NCBI GenBank assembly: GCA_035548375.1 | Contig: DASZTG010000063.1 | Span: 62,001-126,000 of the forward strand | Direction: 5' to 3' | DNA: 64,000 nt | Source of the DNA: JACQAP01 sp035548375 | GTDB lineage: Bacteria; Pseudomonadota; Gammaproteobacteria; Burkholderiales; JACQAP01 | Shown here: piece after piece, positions 43,612 to 52,440 of the stretch | Layout: each line of letters opens with the position of its first letter | Position numbering within the stretch: the stretch's first letter is position 1 | Notes under the pieces: model-generated | Database searches by the model: none | The model's input: the letters and a program-made list of their open reading frames with translations, nothing else | Told to the model about the DNA's origin: nothing | Position numbers and translations under genes: made by a program

Positions 43612-44187
43612 TTATCCGATCCTGATCACTGAACCGTTGACCAGCTTGATTCTTTCGCCGACGCTGAACGCGGGCCGCTCGGTTTCGTAGATCGTTCGCG
43701 TGCTGCCGTTTTCCATGTGAACCCGGACCACGAATCCGCCGGCGAATCCGGCCGTGGCGCCTTCCGCGCTCTTGCCGCTGGTCTTCAGCATGTCCATGCC
43801 GTCGGGGGGCGTGGCGACAAAATGCGCCGCATCGCGAACCGCCACCCCGGAATGCCCCGGGCTGATCGAATCGACGACTCCGCAATCCGGGCACACCGCC
43901 TTGCGGGCGGCGACACGCGCGCCGAACTGGAAATTGACCGGCTTGCCTTCGATCGCCGATTCCCCGCGATTGCGCGTGAGCCCCTCGTGGCGCTCCGCAG
44001 AAACCATCGGCGCCTGTATCAATCCACTGGACGGGGTTCTGGCAAAGCTCGAAAACGGATTGAGGTTGGAATGCGTAATCGAAAGATGGCCGGTGATGGC
44101 CGCCACCCCGATGCCGCTGAATGCAACCACCGAAGAGGCGGCTGCGACGATCAGCGGAATGAAAAAGTGATTCTTTTGATTGGTCAT
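43612..44187 (-). CDS. Envelope protein, SlyB-like C-terminal domain
   Basis: 191 residues from ATG 44187, which has GGGGAGAG ahead. Seen: a membrane anchor or uncleaved signal (FIPLIVAAASSVVAFSGIGV), a Pro/Ser linker, CPDCGVVDSI near residue 100 (two Cys as in SlyB-like proteins), and a C-terminal strand-rich part (VRVHMENGSTRTIYETERPA then FSVGERIKLVNGSVIRI) like the SlyB/glycine-zipper family of outer-membrane proteins, but without the Gly-zipper itself. The frame is open back to 44370; that extension would cover a sigma-54-like promoter and was rejected. It lies downstream of the QseF-type activator on the same strand. Confidence 0.72.
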   Translation of the reverse strand: MTNQKNHFFIPLIVAAASSVVAFSGIGVAAITGHLSITHSNLNPFSSFARTPSSGLIQAPMVSAERHEGLTRNRGESAIEGKPVNFQFGARVAARKAVCPDCGVVDSISPGHSGVAVRDAAHFVATPPDGMDMLKTSGKSAEGATAGFAGGFVVRVHMENGSTRTIYETERPAFSVGERIKLVNGSVIRIG

Positions 44188-44281
44188 GTTTGCTTCTCTC
44201 CCCGCGGTGCTAACGGCGCGAATTACCGACCATTGAGTAGCGGCGACGGGGACAGTCAAATCGATTACCACAGGCAATGCG

Positions 44282-44297
44282 AGCACGACGCATGCCA
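44282..44297 (-). promoter_or_regulatory. Sigma-54-like promoter of the SlyB-like gene
   Basis: On the minus strand TGGCATGCGTCGTGCT, against the consensus TGGCAYG-N4-TTGCW: GG and GC are ten bases apart as required and only one core base differs. The predicted start of transcription lies about 85 bases before ATG 44187. A TCGTC-N7-GACGA inverted repeat (44361-44377) upstream is a candidate activator site. Confidence 0.5.
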
Positions 44298-44412
44298 ACG
44301 CACAGAAGAAACCTGAAAACAACCAGTTGAGATTTCCGAGGCGCTTTCCAGCCCAGGATTTCGTCGCCATTTGACGACGGAATCGTGGGTGGAAGCTATC
44401 GCGGGACGCCCG

Positions 44413-45765
44413 TCAGACGGGCTTGAACAGCTTGGGGTCGAGGTGATGCCGCTGCAGCAGCTTGTAGAATTCCGTGCGATTTCGCTTTGCCAGCTTCGCC
44501 GCCTGGGTCACGTTGCCGCCGGTGATTTTCAGCAGCTTGGCAAGGTAATCGCGCTCGAATTCGCTGCGCGCCGACTCGAAGGACGACAGCTCGGCGCTTT
44601 GTCCGCGCATGGCGCTGTCGACCAGCGTGGGCGTGATGATCGAGGTGGTCGAAAGGGCAACGGCCTGCTCGACGACGTTGTAGAGCTCACGGACATTGCC
44701 TGGCCAGGATGCCTTGACCAGGACTTCCATCGCCTCGGATGCAAATCCGTTCAGCGACTTCTTGTAGCGCTCCCCGAGCTGGTTCAGGAAGTGGGTGGCG
44801 AGACCGGGAATGTCTTCACGCCGTTCCGACAGCGCCGGAAGGCTGAAGGAGACCACGTTCAGCCGGTAGTACAGGTCCTCGCGGAACGTGCCTGCCTTGA
44901 TGGCTTCCTCGAGGTTGCGGTGCGTCGCCGAAACGATGCGGACGTCGACAGGCAGGGTCTGGGTGGTGCCGATCGGGCGGATTTCCTTGTCCTGCAGCAC
45001 CCGCAGAAGCTTCACCTGCAGGGGCAGCGGCATGTCGCCGATCTCGTCCAGGAAAACGGTGCCGCCTTCGGCTGCCTGGAATAATCCCTTATAGTCGCGT
45101 GCCGCGCCGGTGAACGAGCCCTTGGTATGCCCGAACAATTCCGATTCCAGCAGTTGCTCGGGAATCGCCCCGCAATTGATGGCGACGAAGGGATTGGCAG
45201 CGCGCGGGCTCGCCTTGTGGATGGCGCGCGCGAGCAATTCCTTGCCGGTCCCGCTTTCTCCGCGTATCAGGACGCTCGCGTCGCTGCCGGCGACCAGCTT
45301 CGCCTTGCCGAGGATGCTTTCCAGGGCGAGGCTGCGGGTGATGATCTCGGAGCGCCAGTCGGCGTCGCCATCGACCTTTTCCGGCCTGCCGCCGCTCAAT
45401 GCGACGGCTTTCTCGACTTGCTGCAACAACTCCTTGCTGTCGAAGGGCTTCGTCAGGTAACCGAAGACGCCGCGCTGGGTCGCGGCCACGGCATCCGGAA
45501 TCGTGCCGTGGGCGGTTAGGATGATCACCGGCAGGGCGGGGTTGCTCTTGTGGATGTTCTCGAACAGCGCCATGCCGTCCATGCCGCTCATGCGCAGATC
45601 GGTGATGACCAGCTGCGGGATCGCCACGGACAGGCGCGCGAGCGCGCGTTCCGCGCTGTCCGCGCTTTCCACCGCGTAGTCCGCGCCTTCGAGGCGGAAG
45701 GTCAGCAAACGCAGCAGGTCGGGATCGTCGTCGACGATGAGTACTCTGGCTTTGGGCATGGTCAT
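44413..45765 (-). CDS. Sigma-54-dependent response regulator, QseF/GlrR type
   Basis: 450 residues in NtrC order. Receiver domain (residues 6-120): VLIVDDDPDLLRLLT, phospho-Asp in VITDLRMSGMDG, and TKPFDSKELL. AAA+ domain (about 145-380): Walker A GESGTGKELLARAIH, HTKGSFTGAARDYKG (GAFTGA loop with Ser), Walker B GGTVFLDEIGDMPLP, and the R finger in FREDLYYRLNVVSF. C-terminal Fis-type HTH: ITGGNVTQAAKLAKRNRTEF. It works with the histidine kinase at 46336. The start overlaps the stop of the lipoprotein gene by four bases. In enterobacteria the homologue drives sigma-54 promoters of the envelope-stress and sRNA genes. Confidence 0.94.
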   Translation of the reverse strand: MTMPKARVLIVDDDPDLLRLLTFRLEGADYAVESADSAERALARLSVAIPQLVITDLRMSGMDGMALFENIHKSNPALPVIILTAHGTIPDAVAATQRGVFGYLTKPFDSKELLQQVEKAVALSGGRPEKVDGDADWRSEIITRSLALESILGKAKLVAGSDASVLIRGESGTGKELLARAIHKASPRAANPFVAINCGAIPEQLLESELFGHTKGSFTGAARDYKGLFQAAEGGTVFLDEIGDMPLPLQVKLLRVLQDKEIRPIGTTQTLPVDVRIVSATHRNLEEAIKAGTFREDLYYRLNVVSFSLPALSERREDIPGLATHFLNQLGERYKKSLNGFASEAMEVLVKASWPGNVRELYNVVEQAVALSTTSIITPTLVDSAMRGQSAELSSFESARSEFERDYLAKLLKITGGNVTQAAKLAKRNRTEFYKLLQRHHLDPKLFKPV

Positions 45766-46334
45766 TTCTTCTTTGGCAAATTCTGTTCTCGTTCGATCAT
45801 CTTCATTTCCATATCGAGCAGGGCTTCGAGCTTTTGCTGCAGGGCTTCCGAGCGCCGCTGCTCTTCCTTCAACCTGGCGGTTTGCTGTTGCAGGGAGTCG
45901 TCGCTGCGCTTCAGTTCGATCAGCTGGGAATGCAGCAGAACCGCCAGCGGGCGCAGGCTGGAACCATCATGCCCCTTGTCCCTGGCAAACGGGGCCAAGA
46001 GGGCGATGGCGGTATTGTCGTCGCGAAAGGTGGTCCCGGGCAACGACAGCAGTAGAGCAAGCTGCAGCCTGTTAAGTTCCGACCTGTCCCTGTCGAACGC
46101 TTCCTTCGACCTGTCGAGCTCCGCCGCGAGCTCGTTGCCCTTCATCGCCAGCAGCCGGTCGTAGAAACGCGCGAGGCGTTCCGGATCGCTGCGCGCAGGC
46201 TCGGCGGCAACGGCAACCGCGGCTGCCGGCTGGCGCGGCTCCGCATCGCGGCGCACGCCTTCGGTCACCGGGACGCAGGCCGCGGCGATCACGCCCGGCA
46301 GGATCCAGGTCATCCTGAAATTCACGCGGCCCAT
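45762..46334 (-). CDS. QseG-like outer-membrane lipoprotein
   Basis: 190 residues between the kinase and the regulator, the same place as qseG (yfhG) in the enterobacterial glrK-qseG-glrR operon. Seen: TWILPGVIAAACVPVTEG (lipobox AAC), a polar stretch, and a long helical C-terminal part with heptad pattern (DSLQQQTARLKEEQRRSEAL) that is likely coiled coil. QseG tethers to the kinase and gates signalling. ATG 46334 or an internal ATG at 46313 are possible starts. The stop overlaps the regulator start by four bases. Sequence similarity to QseG is weak; the call rests on position and lipoprotein character. Confidence 0.75.
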   Translation of the reverse strand: MGRVNFRMTWILPGVIAAACVPVTEGVRRDAEPRQPAAAVAVAAEPARSDPERLARFYDRLLAMKGNELAAELDRSKEAFDRDRSELNRLQLALLLSLPGTTFRDDNTAIALLAPFARDKGHDGSSLRPLAVLLHSQLIELKRSDDSLQQQTARLKEEQRRSEALQQKLEALLDMEMKMIEREQNLPKKK

Positions 46335-46335
46335 T

Positions 46336-47781
46336 TCACGCGGCAATCTCGGCCCGCCGTTCCGGCAGTATGACACGCAGATGCGCGCCCGGATTTCCGT
46401 CCACGATGATCTCGACGCTGCCGTGGTGGGCGCCGACGTACTCGCGCACGATGGCCAGTCCCAGGCCGGTACCCTTGACCGGCCCGGTGTATTCGGCACC
46501 GCCCTGGTAGAACGGCTCGAACACGCGTCCGCGGTCCTCCGGCTGGATACCGGGGCCTTCGTCCATGACGTCGATCACGATGTCGGCGCCGCGCCGTCGC
46601 ATCTGCACGCGTATGGTGCCGCCCGCCGGCGAAAACTTGATCGCGTTCGACAGCAGGTTGTCGAATATCGCCTCGATCTTGTTTTCGTCCGCTTCCATGG
46701 AAAATTCCGAAGCCGCGAGGTTCAGGCTGAGGTTCTTCGCTCGCATCGCCAGCGAGTGCTGCTGGGCCACGCGCGCGGCGAGCGCCTTCAGGTTGAAGCG
46801 GGTAAAGGTAAGCGCGGACGTATGGAACTGCGCGCTGTGGTAGCTGAGCAAGTCCTCGATCAGCTTCTGCAGGCGCAACGTGTTCTGTCGCAGGATGCGC
46901 GCGATCTCGAACTGGCCCGCCGTCATTTTTCCGGTGACTTCGTCGGAGAGCAATTCGACGCCTTCGCGCAATGCGGTGAGCGGCGTCTTGAGCTCGTGCG
47001 AGACATGGCGCAGGAACCGGGATTTTTGCTCCTCGAGGTCGAGCAGCCGCAGCCGCAGCCAGTCGAGCTGGCGCCCGAGGGATTCGAGGTCCGCAGGGCC
47101 GCTCACGGAAACGCGCGTGTCGAAGCGGCCTTCGCCCAGGCGCTGGATCGCCGATTCGAGTTGCGCGATCGGCTTCGAGATCAGCATGGTCGCCCCCACG
47201 ACCAGCAGCAGCGCGATCGGCACGAGCGCGAGCAGTTGCCAGAAGATGAAGCGCTGGACCTCGCCGGCCATTTTCTGCATGGTGTCGACTTCGCGGTCCA
47301 CCAGGGAATTGCCCTGTTCGTCCAGGCCGCGCGCCGCCTCCGACAGGCCAGCCAGTTCCGCCGCCGCGAGGTTGATGATGTCGGGCTTGCCGGCCGCGCG
47401 GCCGATGCGATCGAACAGCGCCACTTCGCGGCCCTGCAAGGCTTCCATGGCGAGCTTCTGCTTCGCGTCGAGCGGCAGCAGCGACATCTTGCGCGCGGTA
47501 TCCGTGAAGCGTTCGTGCGCGAGCCCGTAGCCCTGCAACAGCGACGGGTCGCCGATGATCGCGAACTGCCGGATGCTGCGCTCCATGCTCGTGATCTGCT
47601 CGATCAGAAAGCGCGTGTTTTGCGTGGTCTGCACCGCCTGGTAGACGGCGCGCTGGCTGTGGGTCGCGAGCTGGTGAATCGAGTAGGCGTTGTTGATCAG
47701 CGCGAATATCAGGGGCAGAACGGCCAGCGAGAAGCCCGCGAGAATGAGCTTCAGGAAGGAGCGTGGGTAGTAAAGTTGCAT
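46336..47781 (-). CDS. Sensor histidine kinase, QseE/GlrK type
   Basis: 481 residues. Two membrane helices (about 10-32 and 181-205) flank a periplasmic helical sensor domain. HAMP follows (LISKPIAQLESAIQRLGEGR). Dimerisation/phosphoacceptor box: FLRHVSHELKTPLTALREGV with His. ATPase motifs: IFDNLLSNAIKFSPAGG (N box), VMDEGPGIQPEDRGRVFEPF (G1/F box), and GTGLGLAIVREYVGAHHGSV (G2). It phosphorylates the regulator at 44413. ATG 47781 is preceded by a TTG codon. It is the first gene of a three-gene operon. Confidence 0.94.
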   Translation of the reverse strand: MQLYYPRSFLKLILAGFSLAVLPLIFALINNAYSIHQLATHSQRAVYQAVQTTQNTRFLIEQITSMERSIRQFAIIGDPSLLQGYGLAHERFTDTARKMSLLPLDAKQKLAMEALQGREVALFDRIGRAAGKPDIINLAAAELAGLSEAARGLDEQGNSLVDREVDTMQKMAGEVQRFIFWQLLALVPIALLLVVGATMLISKPIAQLESAIQRLGEGRFDTRVSVSGPADLESLGRQLDWLRLRLLDLEEQKSRFLRHVSHELKTPLTALREGVELLSDEVTGKMTAGQFEIARILRQNTLRLQKLIEDLLSYHSAQFHTSALTFTRFNLKALAARVAQQHSLAMRAKNLSLNLAASEFSMEADENKIEAIFDNLLSNAIKFSPAGGTIRVQMRRRGADIVIDVMDEGPGIQPEDRGRVFEPFYQGGAEYTGPVKGTGLGLAIVREYVGAHHGSVEIIVDGNPGAHLRVILPERRAEIAA

Positions 47782-47964
47782 CAAGGAGGGTTCATCGCTC
47801 CGAGTTGGTCGTCATGTCGTTCGCAGTTCGCGCATATGCATCCTGCGTATGCCACCGTGCCTCGCAGCAGGCGAGCGCGGGGCACGGCAAGAAATGCCGC
47901 ACTATCGCATGTAACGTGCGCGCCTGCCATCGAACGGCGTGTCGGCGCGCCAGGCTCACGCTCG

Positions 47965-48753
47965 TCAACCGCGAATCCGCGCATCGACGCGGCCGAATGC
48001 TCCGAAATCGGCGATGACGTGATCGCCGGCGGCAATCGGCACAGGTGCGATGCATGTCCCGGTCGTGATGGTGTCGCCGGCCCGAAGCATGTCGCCCGCG
48101 AGCGACAGCTCGTTCGCAATCCAGGTCAGCGCAATGAGCGGCCCGCCCAGTACGTTCTCGCCCAAGCCTTCGCGAGCGGGTTTTCCGTTGATGTGCGCCG
48201 TCACCGGATGCCTGGCGAGATCTGCTTGACGCCAATCGGCGACGACGACGGGTCCGATCACGAAATAACTGGCGCAGGCATTGTCGGCGATGAGTTGCGC
48301 CGCCCCGACCGTTACGAAGTCGCGGTAGCGGGAATCGGGAATTTCGATGGCGGGGTGCAGGTCCGCGATCGCAGCCTTGACCTCGTCGATCGAATACGCC
48401 GATTTGCGCGGCGGAAGATCCTTTGCCATGCGAAACGCGAATTCCGCTTCCGCGACTTCCATGATGTTGTTGGCGAGCGACACTTCGGCTCCGGAGTGCG
48501 CTACGCGCTTCTCCAGCAAGCGGCCCGCGAGAGGGCCGTCGACGCCGATGTGCTTCTGTCCCGCCTTGCTGGTCGCCGCGATTTTCCAGCCGAAGGTTTT
48601 TTGCGACGACAATCGCGCAATCTCCGCCTGTATCAGATAGCCGTCTGCCCGCGTGGACGGACGGCAGGCCGCCGGCAACTCGTCGATGCGTCCATTGGCA
48701 GTCCAGGTCGTCCACAAAATTCTGGCGGCATCGTTGATTGCGCTCTTGTCCAT
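47965..48753 (-). CDS. 2-keto-4-pentenoate hydratase family protein (MhpD-like)
   Basis: 262 residues of the FAH-like hydratase/decarboxylase group. Seen: FGWKIAATSKAGQKHIGVDG, GPLAGRLLEKRV, ANNIMEVAEAEFAFRMAKDL (metal Glu-x-Glu), LHPAIEIPDSRYRD, QLIADNACASYFVIG, and NVLGGPLIALTWIANELSLA with AGDTITTGTCIAPVPIAAGD, the family core. Hydrates 2-hydroxypenta-2,4-dienoates made by meta-cleavage of aromatics. No other meta-cleavage gene lies near except the single-domain dioxygenase at 34060. Next on the same strand is a 2-hydroxyacid dehydrogenase 33 bases upstream. Confidence 0.9.
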   Translation of the reverse strand: MDKSAINDAARILWTTWTANGRIDELPAACRPSTRADGYLIQAEIARLSSQKTFGWKIAATSKAGQKHIGVDGPLAGRLLEKRVAHSGAEVSLANNIMEVAEAEFAFRMAKDLPPRKSAYSIDEVKAAIADLHPAIEIPDSRYRDFVTVGAAQLIADNACASYFVIGPVVVADWRQADLARHPVTAHINGKPAREGLGENVLGGPLIALTWIANELSLAGDMLRAGDTITTGTCIAPVPIAAGDHVIADFGAFGRVDARIRG

Positions 48754-48786
48754 TGCGGATTTTCCGATCTTCGGTTGGGTTGGGAT

Positions 48787-49758
48787 TCAGAGGGGTGCTC
48801 TGACCATGTTGACGAGCGGCCGGCCGGTCGCCAGCCGGTCGAGGTTCTCCGCGATGAGCCGGCAGCGGCGCGGCAGCAGTCCCTGTGTCCATCCCGATCC
48901 ATGCGGCGTCATGATGACGTTGTCGAGGTCGCGGAACGGCAACCGGGACGGTTCCGCGTGCATCGTTCCCTGCGGGGGGTAGTGGTACCAGGTGTCGATG
49001 GCAGCCCCGCCGATGCGCCGGTCGCGGCAGGCCTCGAACAGTGCCGTTTCATCGATCAGCGCGCCGCGGGCGACATTGATCAGGAATGCATTCGGCTTCA
49101 TGCGCGCGATGCGTGCCTTGTCGAGCAATCCCGTCGTCGATGCATCAAGCGGCAGGGACAGCAGCACGAAATCCGAATGGGCAAGCAAGTCGTCGAGGCC
49201 GCGCATCGACTCCACGCGCCCGACGTCCGGATCGGCGTCCCGTGCGGTGCGGCTGCAGGCGAGAACGCGCATGCCGAAGGCCTTCGCCCGTACGGCGACT
49301 TCGCGACCGATCCGGCCGTAGCCGACGATGCCCAGGGTCTGGGAGTGCAATTCGCCGTGCCGGGGCCCGGTGAGGTGGGAGCCGAACCACTCGCCGCGCC
49401 TGAGCGCGGCGTCCATGCGCGGGATGCCGATGACCCACTGGAGCATGGCGGACATTGCGTATTCCGCAATGCCGATTTCGTGTTCGAAAACATTGCATAC
49501 GGCTGCACCCGGCGGTACCGCATGGAAGGCGATGTCGTCCGTGCCCGCGCCGGGAAGGTGCAGCAACTTGAGCCTGGGTGCCGACGGCATGTCCGTAGTC
49601 CAGTTCATCGAGATCATGGCGTCGGCGCCGGCCAGCGCATCCGTCAGTTCACCGCGATTTGAGCTATCCGCGATTGCAATATCCCATTTGGAATTCAGGA
49701 ATTCCGGGATCAGCGCAAGCCTCCCGTCAGCATCGATTTTTTTTATCAGCAGCTTCAT
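48787..49758 (-). CDS. D-2-hydroxyacid dehydrogenase family protein
   Basis: 323 residues. Seen: NAD-binding GIVGYGRIGREVAVRAKAFG near residue 135, VLLSLPLDASTTGLLDKARI, NAFLINVARGALIDETALFE (catalytic Arg), DTWYHYPPQG and IMTPHGSGWTQ with the His of the catalytic pair, all normal for the D-isomer 2-hydroxyacid dehydrogenases. The N-terminal half has unusual sequence (KLLIKKIDADGRLALIPEFL). Start ATG 49758. It may feed the hydratase downstream or act on a sugar acid; unknown. It faces the exopolysaccharide locus across a 286-base gap. Confidence 0.9.
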   Translation of the reverse strand: MKLLIKKIDADGRLALIPEFLNSKWDIAIADSSNRGELTDALAGADAMISMNWTTDMPSAPRLKLLHLPGAGTDDIAFHAVPPGAAVCNVFEHEIGIAEYAMSAMLQWVIGIPRMDAALRRGEWFGSHLTGPRHGELHSQTLGIVGYGRIGREVAVRAKAFGMRVLACSRTARDADPDVGRVESMRGLDDLLAHSDFVLLSLPLDASTTGLLDKARIARMKPNAFLINVARGALIDETALFEACRDRRIGGAAIDTWYHYPPQGTMHAEPSRLPFRDLDNVIMTPHGSGWTQGLLPRRCRLIAENLDRLATGRPLVNMVRAPL

Positions 49759-49906
49759 CCGTGGTCGATCTTTTATCCCGAATTGCAATCAAACCCGCTC
49801 CATCGCGCGCTATTGCGGTCGCCGACGCGAAGTGTAGGGGGCGATACGCTCCGAGAAAAGGCCGCAGGGCACAAATTCGTCGCTGGCCGACGACATTTTC
49901 ACCCTG

Positions 49907-49922
49907 TGGTCCGAAATTTGCA
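49907..49922 (+). promoter_or_regulatory. Sigma-54-like promoter of the exopolysaccharide locus
   Basis: TGGTCCGAAATTTGCA, against TGGCACG-N4-TTGCW: TGG and TTGCA are kept and the GG-N10-GC spacing is exact; the C-A-C positions differ. The expected start of transcription is about 110 bases before the first gene. A sigma-54 activator gene lies 4 kb upstream. Confidence 0.45.
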
Positions 49923-50044
49923 TCTGCAGCATTTCAGTTGTTGGGATTGGTAACAAGTCGGCAGGACGTCTGGGAGGGCGCCGCCGTGCTCCGCTTGCGT
50001 TTGCGCGGAGTGAGCTCTTCCAAATATTCAAGGAGTCGACGTCC

Positions 50045-51427
50045 ATGGTCATCAACGATCCGCCGGCGGTAGCGCTCGTCAAGAGCCTCATCAATCCCGT
50101 AGCCATCGTATTCACGCTGTTTGCCTGCACGCTTTTCTATCGCGAGCCCTTCGCCGGTCCCTACGTGGTGCTCGGCGTGCTCGTGTTCCTGATTTCCACG
50201 CAGGTCTTCGACGACGTCGACGTATTCCGCTCCTGGCGCGGCGTGCGTCCGGGCTCGGACGACAGGAAAGTGATATTCGACTGGGTGGTCGTCATCGGCA
50301 TCCTGCTGTTCCTGGGATTCGCGACCAAGCTTTCCGCGCAGTTCTCCCGCAAGGTCATGCTTTCCTGGTTCCTGGTCACGCCGTTCGTGCTGATGATCGC
50401 CCATGCGCTGGCCCGCTTCGTGGTGCACCGCATGGCCATGCAGAAAAGCGTCGAGCGATCGATGGTCATCGTCGGGGCCAATGCCCTGGGTTTCCGGCTC
50501 GCACAGCGGGTGCTGGAAGATCCGTACTACGGCGTCGAGGTCAAGGGGTTCTTCGACGACAGGAATCCCACGCGCCTCGAGCTCGCCAACGGGCCGCTGC
50601 TGGGAAGCGTGCAGGACTTGCCCGCCTGGGTCCGCGAGCACTCGGTCGGCACCATATATATAACGCTGCCGATGGTAGCGCAGCCGCGCATCATGAAAAT
50701 GCTCGACGAGCTCGGCGACACCACGGCGTCGGTGTATTTCGTGCCGGACATCTTTGCCTTCGACCTGATCCAGGCCCGATTCGACGAGCTGGAGGGCATC
50801 CCGGTGGTCGCCATCTGCGAATCGCCCTTCGCCGGCTTCAACAGCCTGCTCAAGCGGTTGTCCGACATCGTCTTCGCAAGCATCGCGCTGCTGGTCCTGT
50901 GGCCCTTCATGCTGGCCATCGCCGCGCGGATCAAGATGACCTCGCCGGGACCCGTGCTCTTCAAGCAACGCCGCTACGGGCTGGATGGCGCCGAGATCAT
51001 GGTCTACAAGTTCCGGTCGATGAACGTTCTCGAGGATGGTGATGTCATACGCCAGGCAAAAAAAGACGACGACCGGATCACGCCTTTCGGGATGTTCCTG
51101 CGGCGTTCGTCACTGGATGAGCTTCCGCAATTCATCAACGTGCTGCAGGGAACCATGAGCATCGTCGGGCCGAGGCCGCATGCGATCGCCCATAACGAGC
51201 AGTACAGGAAGCTCATCAAGCGCTACATGATCCGCCACAAGGTGAAGCCGGGGATTACCGGATGGGCCCAGGTCAACGGTTACCGGGGGGAGACGGAGAC
51301 GGTTGAAAAAATGCGCTCGCGGGTCGCGTACGACCTGGATTACCTGCGCAACTGGTCGGTGTCGCTGGATTTCCTGATCATGATGAAGACGTTGACGGTG
51401 GTGTTCAAGGATCAGAACGCTTACTGA
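50045..51427 (+). CDS. epsB: Undecaprenyl-phosphate glycosyl-1-phosphate transferase (initiating transferase, EpsB/WcaJ type)
   Basis: Adds the first sugar phosphate, usually glucose, to undecaprenyl phosphate. 460 residues: four N-terminal membrane helices, a Rossmann-like CoA-binding-type middle domain (VIVGANALGFRLAQRVLEDP), a fifth helix (VFASIALLVLWPFMLAIAAR), and the catalytic C-terminal domain with FKQRRYGLDGAEIMVYKFRS, SLDELPQFINVLQGTMSIVG, PRPHA, and RHKVKPGITGWAQVNGYRGE. The last motif is the PHPT family core. First gene of the locus; ATG 50045 after AAGGAG. Confidence 0.95.
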   Translation: MVINDPPAVALVKSLINPVAIVFTLFACTLFYREPFAGPYVVLGVLVFLISTQVFDDVDVFRSWRGVRPGSDDRKVIFDWVVVIGILLFLGFATKLSAQFSRKVMLSWFLVTPFVLMIAHALARFVVHRMAMQKSVERSMVIVGANALGFRLAQRVLEDPYYGVEVKGFFDDRNPTRLELANGPLLGSVQDLPAWVREHSVGTIYITLPMVAQPRIMKMLDELGDTTASVYFVPDIFAFDLIQARFDELEGIPVVAICESPFAGFNSLLKRLSDIVFASIALLVLWPFMLAIAARIKMTSPGPVLFKQRRYGLDGAEIMVYKFRSMNVLEDGDVIRQAKKDDDRITPFGMFLRRSSLDELPQFINVLQGTMSIVGPRPHAIAHNEQYRKLIKRYMIRHKVKPGITGWAQVNGYRGETETVEKMRSRVAYDLDYLRNWSVSLDFLIMMKTLTVVFKDQNAY

Positions 51428-51480
51428 AGGCATGCGTGCACGCGCTGCGTGCAGAAATACCTGGCTGGGTTGAAGAGTGT

Positions 51481-52440
51481 ATGAACACATCGCATGTCGG
51501 CGGTGCGCGGAGTCGTGAATGGCTGCTTGTCGCCGCGTCATGGATGGCCGTGCAGCTGTGCGGTTGCGATGTGGAAGCCAGTCACGAGGCGGCCACGGGT
51601 GCCGTAGCCAGGGTGAATGACGAAATCGTATTGGCGCGGGAGCTTGGCGACCAGGTCGCAAAGGCGGGATTGCATGCCGGCGAAGGCGCGGGAATCCGGC
51701 GCAAGCAGGTTCTCGAGGCACTCGTAGACGAAAGGCTGCTGGCGCAGCGCGCGCTCGAAAACCGGCTGGATCGCCAACCGGAGACCATCGCTGCGCTGGA
51801 AGGGGCACGACGGCGCGTCCTCGCCAGGGCTGCGATCGAGCAGGCATCGGGCCGCGGCCCGATCGGCGAGCGCGAAATCAGGGATTTTTACGTGGCGCAT
51901 CCCGAGCTGTTCGAGCGCAGGCGGACCTACGTGTTCCATCGTTTCGATCTGGCGGCGGGGAAAAAATTGCCACCTTCCTTGCAAAAGTTGCTCGACAAGG
52001 CGTCATCCGCGCCTGAAGTCAGGGCCGCCCTGCGCCAGGCGAACGTGGCGTTCACGGATCGTTCGGAGACTCGTATCGCGCAAACGCTGCCGGCGGCGAT
52101 GCTGAAGCAGGCAACCCGCATGCGAAAAGGCGACATCCTCATCCTGAACGACGGCGCGGCCACCGTGCTCATGCAGTTGGAGGACAGCGTGCCGGATCCA
52201 ATGGATGCCGCACGCGCGGCGCCGGAGATCCGCGCCTACCTCGCGGACGAAAGGAGCCGGGTGGCCGCGGACGCGCTGCTCAGGCAATTGCGCAAGAACG
52301 CAAGGATCGAGTACTACCCCGGCGGCGCCGATGACGTGCAGACGCAAGCCGATGCCAGCCATGCGATAGCGTTGCCGCCGGGAACGCGCGGACGCGAAGC
52401 GTCCATTGCCCGCGTGAGTGCCGCGGCTTCCTCCAGATGA
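51481..52440 (+). CDS. epsD: EpsD-type peptidyl-prolyl isomerase of the exopolysaccharide locus
   Basis: 319 residues. N-terminus with a membrane/lipoprotein signal (LLVAASWMAVQLCGC; the last Cys could be lipidated). The body is a SurA/parvulin-like chain: AVARVNDEIVLARELGDQVA, then RKQVLEALVDERLLAQRALE, and GEREIRDFYVAHPELFERRR then TYVFHRFDL, as in the EpsD group associated with Methylobacillus-type exopolysaccharide loci. The isomerase domain itself is degraded and may be non-catalytic. ATG 51481; the stop overlaps the next gene by four bases. Periplasmic. Confidence 0.85.
   Translation: MNTSHVGGARSREWLLVAASWMAVQLCGCDVEASHEAATGAVARVNDEIVLARELGDQVAKAGLHAGEGAGIRRKQVLEALVDERLLAQRALENRLDRQPETIAALEGARRRVLARAAIEQASGRGPIGEREIRDFYVAHPELFERRRTYVFHRFDLAAGKKLPPSLQKLLDKASSAPEVRAALRQANVAFTDRSETRIAQTLPAAMLKQATRMRKGDILILNDGAATVLMQLEDSVPDPMDAARAAPEIRAYLADERSRVAADALLRQLRKNARIEYYPGGADDVQTQADASHAIALPPGTRGREASIARVSAAASSR

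Noticed and set aside
44188..44370. N-terminal extension of the SlyB-like gene
   Set aside because: It would bury a good sigma-54-like promoter; ATG 44187 has a Shine-Dalgarno and begins a proper membrane anchor.
46381..49662. Long open frame on the plus strand across the kinase and dehydrogenase genes
   Set aside because: It lies antisense to four well-supported genes and its product is rich in Arg, Gln and His with no domain. High GC makes such shadow frames common.
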